Source of the DNA: Desulfonauticus submarinus
GTDB lineage: Bacteria > Desulfobacterota > Desulfovibrionia > Desulfovibrionales > Desulfonatronovibrionaceae
Length of the DNA stretch: 51,443 bases
NCBI RefSeq assembly: GCF_900104045.1
Contig: NZ_FNIN01000013.1
Location: 1 to 51,443 of the forward strand
Reading direction: 5' to 3'
Positions 44,431 through 51,443 of the stretch are shown here, in pieces (within the stretch, counting starts at the first letter, position 1; each line of letters begins with the position of its first letter). The notes beneath the pieces were generated by a model. It saw only the letters and a list, made by a program, of their open reading frames with translations. It had not been told where the DNA came from and ran no database searches. The position numbers and the translations under genes were made by a program.

Positions 44431-45219
44431 TTATGATTCCCTTGTTTTTGGACTTAAAAAACGCATACTCACAAACAAAACTAAAGAAATAAAAATCAGC
44501 CAAACTGCCACAGGCTGAGAGTATTTAAGCCCATAAGCAGTAAACCTTTCATAAATCAAAACAGGGGCGGTCATAGGATGATAGGCTACTATAATCACGG
44601 CTCCAAACTCACTAATAGCCCTAGCCAAACACATTATCATGCCTGAAATAATATTTCTCCAAGCCAAAGGAAAAGTAATTCTAAAAAAAGCAGACCATGG
44701 CCCTGCTCCTAAACTTCTTGCCACATACTCTAATCTAGGAGATACAGATTCAAATCCATCTCTAGCGGTGTTTATATAAAAAGGTAAGCCAACAAAAGTA
44801 AGTACAGTAATAATGCCAGTATAAGTTCCCATTATTTGAATACCTAAAGACTGAAAAATTTGACCTAGCACTGTATTTCGAGAAGCCAATCCTAAAATAG
44901 CAATACCTATAACAGGATGAGGAATCATAATAGGAAGGTCTATAATACCTTGAACAATCTTTTTTCCCTTAAACTCTTTTCTAGCTAATAAATAGGCTAA
45001 AGGAGTTCCCAAAACAAAGGCTATCAAAGTCGCACTTAAAGAAGTCAAAATACTTCTCAAAAGAGCATTTAAAACTTCCTTATCTTGAATAGTTAAGGCC
45101 AGGTCTTTTAAACCTGGCCCTGTCAACATTTTACCTAAAGGTAAAACAATTAATAAAATCAAAGGGAAAGATAATAAAAACAAAAAATTATAAAAAAATT
45201 TATTTTTATATTGGTTCAT
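44431..45219 (-). CDS. wtpB: Tungstate/molybdate ABC transporter permease
   Basis: 262 residues, about six helices. ModB/WtpB pattern: SILTSLSATLIAFVLGTPLAYLLARKEFKGK, DLPIMIPHPVIGIAILGL, and the coupling loop EYVARSLGAGPWSAFFRITFPLAWRNIISGMIMCLARAISEFGAVIIV. It forms the channel of the transporter. It lies 54 bases after wtpA, with no strong ribosome site visible. Confidence 0.92.
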   Translation of the reverse strand: MNQYKNKFFYNFLFLLSFPLILLIVLPLGKMLTGPGLKDLALTIQDKEVLNALLRSILTSLSATLIAFVLGTPLAYLLARKEFKGKKIVQGIIDLPIMIPHPVIGIAILGLASRNTVLGQIFQSLGIQIMGTYTGIITVLTFVGLPFYINTARDGFESVSPRLEYVARSLGAGPWSAFFRITFPLAWRNIISGMIMCLARAISEFGAVIIVAYHPMTAPVLIYERFTAYGLKYSQPVAVWLIFISLVLFVSMRFLSPKTRES

Positions 45220-45273
45220 TTTTTTAAATATTAAATAAAAAACAACTTCACTCTTTAAATAGAAAGTTATTAA

Positions 45274-46248
45274 CTAATTTTTAACTTCAACCAACTTCTG
45301 CAACTTTTTAGGCAAATTATTTTTCATTTCCTCAGACGCTACTCTACATGGGATAAAAGGAGGTTGTCCCATTTCTTTTAAAATTTTAAGCCCACCTTTT
45401 GGATCGAGCATATAAGCTAAAAAAGCCTCTGCAGCTTCTTTGTTAGCAGCATTTTTCAAAATAGTAATTCCATAAGTACAAGATTTTCCTCTTTTAACCT
45501 TCCATGTGCCAGGTTTTTTACCTGTAACTTTAACTTCAGCCTGTTTATAAAATGAATCATATTTATAATTACCAAGATTTATATGGTCATCTAATTTTAT
45601 ATATTTTAAATTATGTTGAACCGCAACAGATAAATATTCCCAAGCATAATCCATATTTCCTGTATTTAACAGAGAAATAAGCTCTACAGATTTTGGACGA
45701 ACATTTTCTATTGGTCTATTACCTAACAAACGTTGATACAAACCTGGTTTATTGTAAAATTTTTCTGCCAATTGCATAACCATAAGGGCTCTATAGCCGC
45801 ATGGATCTAAATTTGGATCTGAATGCCCCCAAACAACTCCTTTTCTACATAAAATTTCATACCAATTCTTAGAATTAATTTCGTCTGCATATTTACTATG
45901 TTTTGTATAGCATAATACCAATTGATTAGATGCAAATCTAATATTCCAAGTGGCAAAATCTGGAACTAAAATATTATCAATTACTTTATAATCTGCAGAA
46001 GCCATAATATCCGCAGGTTTTCCTACATCTGCAATAAGACGAGCCATTTTTGTGCTTCCCCCAGCTTCTCTTAAAACATCTACATTAGGATACATCTTTT
46101 CAAATTCTTGTTCCATTTTGGCAAAAGGTACACTCAAACTCCCAGCATGAAAAATAATCAACTTCCCTCTAGGCTCTGCTTTGCTCACACTAGACACAAA
46201 TATCAAAGCAAACCCTAAAATTACTCCTAAAAGTTTATCCATTGTCAT
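45274..46248 (-). CDS. wtpA: Tungstate/molybdate substrate-binding protein
   Basis: 324 residues from the ATG at 46248, chosen because GGAGGT lies six bases upstream; an in-frame TTG 15 bases before overlaps that site. Signal peptide [21 protein letters not shown], then [22 protein letters not shown] and [28 protein letters not shown], the WtpA/ModA ligand-binding pattern. This subfamily often prefers tungstate. W or Mo supports formate dehydrogenases and aldehyde oxidoreductases. Divergent from the gene at 46396. Confidence 0.92.
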   Translation of the reverse strand: MTMDKLLGVILGFALIFVSSVSKAEPRGKLIIFHAGSLSVPFAKMEQEFEKMYPNVDVLREAGGSTKMARLIADVGKPADIMASADYKVIDNILVPDFATWNIRFASNQLVLCYTKHSKYADEINSKNWYEILCRKGVVWGHSDPNLDPCGYRALMVMQLAEKFYNKPGLYQRLLGNRPIENVRPKSVELISLLNTGNMDYAWEYLSVAVQHNLKYIKLDDHINLGNYKYDSFYKQAEVKVTGKKPGTWKVKRGKSCTYGITILKNAANKEAAEAFLAYMLDPKGGLKILKEMGQPPFIPCRVASEEMKNNLPKKLQKLVEVKN

Positions 46249-46395
46249 TCCAACACCTCCCAAATTTTATGTCTTTTTAGATATATGCCGTTTTAGGCAA
46301 ACAAGTCAACTAGGTTTCAATAAAGCAAAAAAATAAAAAACAAAGCTAATACTCATATTGACATTGGTTATACTTTAAAGCTAAATAAAATAGAT

Positions 46396-46872
46396 ATGGA
46401 TATTCATATTATAGAACCAGATATCGCCTTACCCACTCTAAGGGCATTTATGGTAAAAATGACACTTTTTTCTTTTAAAGGACGAAAAGGAGTAGAGGTG
46501 CATCTTTATCGTTCTTTTTGGCCAAAAGAAGAAGAAAAAGACTTTTTATGGGAAAATATTTTAGAAGATACAGACTTACCTAAACCTAAATTACAAGATG
46601 CCAAAGATATTGTTTTAGAATCTTTTTTGCCTGAAGAAAGAGATATGCTAATAGATTATCTCAAATCTCGTTATGAATCTCGAATAAAAGAAATTATAAG
46701 CGCTCCTCTAGAGTTCCCCATTCCTTCTGGTCTTGTGCCTTTATGGAAAATGCCAGAGGATGAAAATTTTGGCCGTATTTACCTTGATAGAGCTCCTAAT
46801 TACAGCTTACCTTTTAAGGTTAGAGGATTTTACGATTTAAATAGTGCTCCACCTTTAATGGATGAAAAATAG
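46396..46872 (+). CDS. Conserved-looking hypothetical protein
   Basis: 158 residues, not recognised. It is soluble, acidic-plus-aromatic, with no signal peptide or cysteine. Two parts: a helical first half (LLWEN, KPKLQDAKDIVLESFLPEERDMLIDYLKSRYESRIKEI) and a proline-rich tail (FPIPSGLVPLWKMPED, APNYSLPFKVRGFYDL). No Shine-Dalgarno before the ATG; TTGACA at 46358 may be a -35. An internal ATG at 46450, behind AAGG, is an alternative start. It overlaps the family 9 glycosyltransferase gene by 11 bases, so they are co-translated. Confidence 0.75.
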   Translation: MDIHIIEPDIALPTLRAFMVKMTLFSFKGRKGVEVHLYRSFWPKEEEKDFLWENILEDTDLPKPKLQDAKDIVLESFLPEERDMLIDYLKSRYESRIKEIISAPLEFPIPSGLVPLWKMPEDENFGRIYLDRAPNYSLPFKVRGFYDLNSAPPLMDEK

Positions 46873-47911
46873 TTCTCTCCAAAATTTTTCTCCCCAAAAG
46901 ATCCTTATTTGTCAGCTAAGGCAAATAGGTGATGTTTTACTCGCAACACCTGCAATAAAATTACTTGCTCAAAAATTCCCTCAAGCCAAAATATATTTTT
47001 ATACAGAAAAAAAATGTGCACCTCTTCTGGAAAACAATCCCTACCTATATAAAATCATTTCTTTAGATAGAAAACAATTAAAAAATTTTTTAACTGAGCT
47101 TAAATTTTACCGTCAAATTGCCAAGCAAAACTTTGACCTAATTGTCGATTTTCAACAACTTCCTAGAATTAGATGGGTTATATTCTTTTCTAAGGCAAAA
47201 ATAAAATTAACTTATACTCCGCCTTGGTACAATAAAATTCTTTATTCCCAGTGGGTAAATTCCTTACCAGGATATGCTGCTTATTGTAAGCTAAGTATTC
47301 TTCGCGCCTTAGATATTGATCCTCAGATAATTCCTCCCCAGGTTTATCTAAGAGAAAACGAAATATTGTCTGCCCAAAATTATTTAAAAAAATTAAAAGT
47401 GAAACCAGATAATCTCTTTTTAACTTTTGATCCAACTCATAGACGCAAAACTAGATGTTGGCCTAGTTCGCACTATATCCAACTAGGCCAACTAATAAAA
47501 AAACATCATCCTCAAACTAAAATTCTTTTACTCTATGGTCCAAAAGAAAGGAATTTTGTAGAACCAATTTATAAAAGTGATAAAAATCTTTTTATTCTAC
47601 CAGACAAAGTACTTTCTTTAAGAGAAATGGCAGCAATAATCTCTTTGGCTAAAATGCATATAGGCAATTGCTCTGCTCCTAGACATATCGCCGTAGCTGT
47701 AAATACGCCGAGTTTTACTATTCTTGGAGCTACTAGTTCTGCATGGACATACCCTAAAGGCTATCATTATGACATAAAGTTAGGGCTTAAATGCCAACCC
47801 TGTAATAAAAATCACTGCGAACATATAAATTGTTTGGTGAATTTATCTCCTCAAACAGTTTGGAATGCCCTACAGCCCAAGCTCGACGCTCTTATTTTGC
47901 CAACAAAATAG
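46862..47911 (+). CDS. Family 9 glycosyltransferase (heptosyltransferase-like)
   Basis: 349 residues. KILICQLRQIGDVLLATPAIKLLAQKFPQAKIYFYTE is the family 9 start, with FDPTHRRKTRCWPSSHYIQLGQLI and HIGNCSAPRHIAVAVNTPSFTILGATSSAW in the donor domain, and the cysteine-containing CQPCNKNHCEHINC near the end. It probably adds a heptose or related sugar to the lipopolysaccharide core. It starts inside the previous gene. Its last 42 bases overlap the convergent aat gene, an unusually long coding overlap. Confidence 0.9.
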   Translation: MKNSSLQNFSPQKILICQLRQIGDVLLATPAIKLLAQKFPQAKIYFYTEKKCAPLLENNPYLYKIISLDRKQLKNFLTELKFYRQIAKQNFDLIVDFQQLPRIRWVIFFSKAKIKLTYTPPWYNKILYSQWVNSLPGYAAYCKLSILRALDIDPQIIPPQVYLRENEILSAQNYLKKLKVKPDNLFLTFDPTHRRKTRCWPSSHYIQLGQLIKKHHPQTKILLLYGPKERNFVEPIYKSDKNLFILPDKVLSLREMAAIISLAKMHIGNCSAPRHIAVAVNTPSFTILGATSSAWTYPKGYHYDIKLGLKCQPCNKNHCEHINCLVNLSPQTVWNALQPKLDALILPTK

Positions 47912-48556
47912 CGTAGGATAAGACAAAGCGTGTTTTAATAATTTCTTATATTCATCCCGCCCTATTTCTTTAGCTCCAAAACGCAATACATGAGGAGAAG
48001 ATTGCTGACAATCTAAAAAAATAAAGTCATTTTTTTGTAAAAATTTTAAAAGTCCCCACAAACCAACTTTAGAAGCATTATCTACTAAATGAAACATAGA
48101 TTCCCCAAAAAAAGCCCTTCCTATAGATACACCGTATAATCCTCCAACCAATTTTCCATCTTTCCATACTTCCACAGAGTGGGCATATCCTAATTTATGA
48201 AGATTAGAGTAAGCTTCTATCATTTCTGGAACTAACCATGTTCCTTGCTCTTTTCTAAGCTCTGCACAACTAAAAATAACTTCAAAAAAATTTGCATCAA
48301 AGGAAATAGAAAAAATATTTTTTTTTAAAATTTTTTTAAGACTTTTAGAAATATGAAACTCAGATGGAAAAATAACAGGACGGGGAAAAGGAGCCCACCA
48401 AAGAATTGGAGTATCCTTTTCATACCACGGGAAAATACCCATAGAATAAGCTGAAATGAGTCTCTCTGGAGATAAATCTCCACCTATAGCTAGAAGACCA
48501 TCTTTATCTGCAAATTCAATAGGTGGAAAAATAGGTTTTGAATTTAGATAAAACAT
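47870..48556 (-). CDS. aat: Leucyl/phenylalanyl-tRNA-protein transferase
   Basis: 228 residues. FPPIEFADKDGLLAIGGDLSPERLISAYSMGIFPWYE, ILWWAPFPRPVIFPSEFH, GTWLVPEMIEAYSNLHKLGYAHSVEVWKDGKLVGGLYGVSIGRAFFGESMFH and FLDCQQSSPHVLRFGA cover the whole enzyme. It attaches Leu or Phe to proteins with N-terminal Lys or Arg, marking them for ClpS-ClpAP. It lies 135 bases after clpA on the same strand, making clpS-clpA-aat a complete N-degron set. The C-terminus is encoded within the end of the glycosyltransferase gene. Confidence 0.95.
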   Translation of the reverse strand: MFYLNSKPIFPPIEFADKDGLLAIGGDLSPERLISAYSMGIFPWYEKDTPILWWAPFPRPVIFPSEFHISKSLKKILKKNIFSISFDANFFEVIFSCAELRKEQGTWLVPEMIEAYSNLHKLGYAHSVEVWKDGKLVGGLYGVSIGRAFFGESMFHLVDNASKVGLWGLLKFLQKNDFIFLDCQQSSPHVLRFGAKEIGRDEYKKLLKHALSYPTLFCWQNKSVELGL

Positions 48557-48691
48557 ATTTCATAGTTATTCCATTTTCCTTCTTGTAATCTTTTTTTACC
48601 CAATCCTTTTACACCACTCTCTTTACTACATCTTTTACAAGCTAATTTAATATATTTACTTTTTTTGATCTAAATTTAGTTTATCACTATC

Positions 48692-50953
48692 TCAATAAGC
48701 TACTTTCTCTTCTATTTTAAAGCGCAATTTTTTCCTTTTACTATTTAATGTTACAAAAACTTTTGTTCCTTTTTCTATTTCTTTGGTAAGTAATTTTTCT
48801 GCTAAAACATCTTTTAATTCTTGTTCAATAACCCTAGCTAAAGGTCTTGCACCAAAATTAGGATCATAACCTTTTTTCGCTAACCAAGATCTTGCACCTG
48901 AACTTAAAGTCAATTCTACTTGCTGAGATTTTAACTGTTGATTTAGTTCTTTTATATATTTCTCTACAATTTTCTCCATAATATCTTGAGAAAGACCATT
49001 AAAAGCAACTATAGCATCTAATCTGTTTCTAAACTCAGGACTAAACAAAGTTTCTATTTCCTTTAATCCTTTTTTAGCTTTATCCATTACCTTTTCAGGA
49101 GCAAAACCAATAGATCTAGCACTCATCTCTCTTGCTCCTGCGTTAGAGGTCATAAGTAAGATAACATGTCTAAAATCAGCTTCTCTTCCTGTATTATCTG
49201 TAAGCGTTGCATGATCCATAATTTGAAGTAAGATATTAAATATATCTGGATGCGCCTTCTCAATCTCATCTAGCAACAGCACACAGTGAGGATTTTTTCG
49301 TACTGCTTCTGTCAAAAGACCGCCTTGATCAAACCCTACATATCCAGGTGGAGCGCCAATAAGACGAGAAACCGCATGCTTTTCCATGTACTCACTCATA
49401 TCAAAACGCAAAAATTTTATCCCTAACGTCAGTGCTAACTGACGGGCTAATTCAGTTTTTCCAACTCCTGTAGGGCCAATTAATAAAAAAGAACCTACAG
49501 GCTTTTGAGGATCTCTAAGCCCTGCCCTAGCTCTTCTAATAGCTTTGGCTAAAGTATATATAGCCTCATCTTGCCCAAAAATTACTGTTTTTAGTTCTTG
49601 TTCCAAACTAAGCAGTTTTTCTCTATCACTAACTGTTACTTGTTTAGAAGGAATTTTAGCAATACTTGCTACTACCTTTTCTATATCCTTTGGAGTAACT
49701 GTCTTTTTCCCTTTAGGAGCTCCTTCTAAAACAAATACAGCCCCTGCTTCATCAATCACATCAATAGCTTTATCAGGCAAATATCTATCCCGTATATATC
49801 TAGCAGAAAGTTCTACTGCTGTTAGAAGGGCCTTGGTTTGATATTTTACTCGATGATACTTCTCATAATACGGCTTTAAACCTTTCAATATCTTCACTGT
49901 ATCTTCGATACTAGGCTCACTTAATTCTATTTTTTGAAAACGACGAGAAAGGGCTCTATCCTTTTCAAAATAATTTTTATACTCCTCATACGTAGTAGAC
50001 CCAATACATCTAATCTCTCCCGAAGCTAATACAGGCTTTAAGATATTAGAAGCATCTAAAGAACCACCACTAGTTGCACCTGCTCCTACTACTGTATGGA
50101 TCTCATCAATAAATAAAATAGCATTATCCATTGCCTTTAATTCTTTTATTACTCCTTTTAATCTTGCTTCAAAGTCACCTCTAAATTTTGTTCCAGCTAC
50201 TAATGCTCCCATATCTAAAGCATAAAGCTTAGTATTTCTAAATTGTGCTGGTATATCTCCATTAGCTATCTTTAAAGCTAAGCCTTCGGCCATTGCTGTT
50301 TTCCCAACTCCAGGCTCTCCAACAAAAATAGGATTATTTTTTCTTCTCCTGAGTAAAACTTGAATAGTACGTCTTAGTTCTTTCTCCCGACCAATTAAAG
50401 GATCTATTTTCCCTTGTCTTGCCTTTTCTACTAAATCAATAGTGAACTTTTCTACAAAACCTTGTTTTTTTTGTTCCTGTTTACCCCCCCGCGAGCATTC
50501 AGGACAACTATTTCCAGGGCTATCTTTTTCCATTTCATGAGAAATATAGTCTAGTAAATCTAACCGAGTTATTCCTTGAGTTCTTAAAAAATAAGTAGCA
50601 TGGGCTTCAGGTTCCTCAAAAAAGGCAACTAACAAGTCTCCTGCTTGGACCATATTCTTACCAGCAGATTGAGCATGCATAATAGCCCTTTGAATAACAC
50701 GCTGCACTCCTATTGTCTGAATAATCTCCCGCTCCCAGCTACTTGGCAAAACATCTAAATTTTCCACAAAATATTCTTCCAACAATCGTCTCAATTCCTT
50801 TATATCAGCTCCCATATCTTCTAAAATTTGACGTCCTTTTTTATCAATTGTATAAGCAAATAAAATATGTTCCAAGGTCAAAAATTCATGTTGTCTTCTT
50901 TTGACCTCTTGTACTGCAATTGCAATAATTCTTTCAAGCTCTCTACTTAACAC
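48692..50953 (-). CDS. clpA: ClpA ATPase of the ClpAP protease
   Basis: 753 residues, near the E. coli length. Clp N-domain 1-140, linker 140-165, D1 with GEPGVGKT and [15 protein letters not shown]2 with GPTGVGKT and [12 protein letters not shown], and SIGFAP as the ClpP-binding loop. It unfolds substrates delivered by ClpS. The linker holds an odd SCPECSRGG encoded by a GC-rich patch with seven consecutive G (plus-strand C at 50484-50490). One base separates it from the clpS stop. Confidence 0.96.
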   Translation of the reverse strand: MLSRELERIIAIAVQEVKRRQHEFLTLEHILFAYTIDKKGRQILEDMGADIKELRRLLEEYFVENLDVLPSSWEREIIQTIGVQRVIQRAIMHAQSAGKNMVQAGDLLVAFFEEPEAHATYFLRTQGITRLDLLDYISHEMEKDSPGNSCPECSRGGKQEQKKQGFVEKFTIDLVEKARQGKIDPLIGREKELRRTIQVLLRRRKNNPIFVGEPGVGKTAMAEGLALKIANGDIPAQFRNTKLYALDMGALVAGTKFRGDFEARLKGVIKELKAMDNAILFIDEIHTVVGAGATSGGSLDASNILKPVLASGEIRCIGSTTYEEYKNYFEKDRALSRRFQKIELSEPSIEDTVKILKGLKPYYEKYHRVKYQTKALLTAVELSARYIRDRYLPDKAIDVIDEAGAVFVLEGAPKGKKTVTPKDIEKVVASIAKIPSKQVTVSDREKLLSLEQELKTVIFGQDEAIYTLAKAIRRARAGLRDPQKPVGSFLLIGPTGVGKTELARQLALTLGIKFLRFDMSEYMEKHAVSRLIGAPPGYVGFDQGGLLTEAVRKNPHCVLLLDEIEKAHPDIFNILLQIMDHATLTDNTGREADFRHVILLMTSNAGAREMSARSIGFAPEKVMDKAKKGLKEIETLFSPEFRNRLDAIVAFNGLSQDIMEKIVEKYIKELNQQLKSQQVELTLSSGARSWLAKKGYDPNFGARPLARVIEQELKDVLAEKLLTKEIEKGTKVFVTLNSKRKKLRFKIEEKVAY

Positions 50954-50954
50954 T

Positions 50955-51266
50955 TTACACCTCTTCTAAAGTACATTTTAAGGGAAATCCCCTGGACCTT
51001 GCCATTTGCTTAACTAAAAACACCTTTGTTTCTGCTATTTCCAGCGGATATATGCCACAAACACCTATCCCTTCTGTGTGAACTTTCATCATAATAGCAT
51101 AAGCCTCTGCCTTATCTTTATGAAAAATCTTTTGTAAAACTTCAACTACAAAGTCCATAGTGGTATAATCATCATTATGAAGTAATACCTTATAATACTT
51201 AGGTTCTTCTATATTATCTTCAACCAAATCTGCTAATTCAAAATCAGAAGAAAATTTCTCACTCAT
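50955..51266 (-). CDS. clpS: ClpS N-degron adaptor
   Basis: 103 residues from the ATG at 51266; the frame runs upstream to a TTG at 51335, but 103 residues is the normal ClpS size. EPKYYKVLLHNDDYTTMDFVVEVLQKIFHKDKAEAYAIMMKVHTEGIGVCGIYPLEIAETKV holds the Asn, two Asp and His that form the N-degron pocket. It delivers Leu/Phe/Tyr/Trp-ended proteins to ClpA, the next gene. Weak ribosome site. Confidence 0.94.
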   Translation of the reverse strand: MSEKFSSDFELADLVEDNIEEPKYYKVLLHNDDYTTMDFVVEVLQKIFHKDKAEAYAIMMKVHTEGIGVCGIYPLEIAETKVFLVKQMARSRGFPLKCTLEEV

Positions 51267-51273
51267 GTAAAAA

Positions 51274-51301
51274 ATGTTAACCTTTTGTTTTAAAAAGTCA
51301 A
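51274..51301 (-). promoter_or_regulatory. Candidate promoter of clpS-clpA
   Basis: Minus strand TTGACT (51296-51301), 16-base spacer, TAACAT (51274-51279). The start would fall almost at the clpS ATG, giving a very short leader. Confidence 0.3.
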
Positions 51302-51351
51302 TGTGAAGAAGCCTGTAATTAAAACTCTCTTTCAAAACATAACTTCACATA

Positions 51352-51380
51352 TTGACCTTTACTAAATAAACACCTAACTT
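51352..51380 (+). promoter_or_regulatory. Candidate promoter of the gene at the right edge
   Basis: TTGACC (51352-51357), 17-base spacer, TAACTT. Leader of about 25 bases to the ATG at 51412. Confidence 0.3.
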
Positions 51381-51411
51381 TTACCTAGAATCAATACCAA
51401 AGGACAAAACC

Positions 51412-51443
51412 ATGCAAAAACTTCCCATTGGTGAAAGCGATTT
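51412..51443 (+). CDS. Start of a probable AAA-ATPase-like / PD-(D/E)XK protein (cut by window end)
   Basis: Only eleven residues are visible, MQKLPIGESDF, read from an ATG with AAAGGA 8-10 bases upstream. LPIG-x-SDF is the usual opening of the AAA-ATPase-like family that carries a C-terminal PD-(D/E)XK nuclease-like domain, often present in several copies in anaerobes. The identification rests on this short match alone. Confidence 0.5.
   Translation, partial: MQKLPIGESD

Overview
The window is AT-rich bacterial DNA, densely packed, with genes on both strands and no rRNA, tRNA, CRISPR array or insertion sequence that I could find. The gene set points to an anaerobic, probably sulfate-reducing member of the Desulfobacterota (Desulfovibrionales-like). 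It has a split archaeal-type glutamate synthase with ferredoxin domains, a selenocysteine synthase, a tungstate/molybdate ABC transporter, a chemoreceptor with a c-type heme motif, two TauE/SafE (TSUP) anion exporters, a two-subunit glycine decarboxylase and many receiver-domain proteins. The taxonomic placement is inference from gene content, not from a marker gene.

Layout. 1-1664: end of a CBS-domain protein and an ArsB/NhaD-type permease. 1817-8833: a signalling block around a TSUP exporter. It holds an NtrC-like regulator whose GAFTGA loop is degenerate, a minus-strand operon (TSUP exporter, small membrane protein, receiver protein), and a plus-strand operon (receiver, dCache histidine kinase, receiver, degenerate kinase, receiver). 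9067-11165: heme-type chemoreceptor translationally coupled to an arsenate-reductase-like ArsC. 11166-16356 (minus): five-gene split glutamate synthase operon. 16517-18811: folC and azlCD. 19331-22655: selA, UDP-glucuronate decarboxylase, unknown membrane protein. 22686-29461: M18 aminopeptidase, glycosyltransferase, class IV aminotransferase, asd, metF, pilC/gspF. 29759-31957: PAS-GGDSF-EAL protein. 32070-36671: gcvH-gcvPA-gcvPB-lpd without gcvT. 36740-41380: maf, higBA, glnB-amtB, pgpA, a second TSUP exporter. 41456-46248: nfo, cbiB, wtpABC. 46396-51266: an unknown gene with a family 9 glycosyltransferase, then the N-degron set clpS-clpA-aat. The right edge cuts a probable AAA-ATPase-like gene.

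How it fits together. Nitrogen: amtB-glnB import and sense ammonium, and the glutamate synthase operon assimilates it. One-carbon metabolism: the glycine cleavage genes, folC and metF handle tetrahydrofolate-bound carbon; selA and wtpABC are consistent with Sec- and W/Mo-dependent formate dehydrogenases elsewhere, so a glycine-based C1 route is possible but not shown. Protein quality: clpS, clpA and aat form a complete bacterial Leu/N-degron module.

The most interesting region is 1817-8833. Five related receiver domains, one full kinase, one kinase remnant that keeps its phospho-His helix but has no recognisable ATP site, and an NtrC-like protein unlikely to contact sigma-54 normally are all packed around one TSUP exporter and an unknown three-helix membrane protein. 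I read it as a phosphorelay controlling export of a sulfur oxyanion or similar anion. That role is inference.
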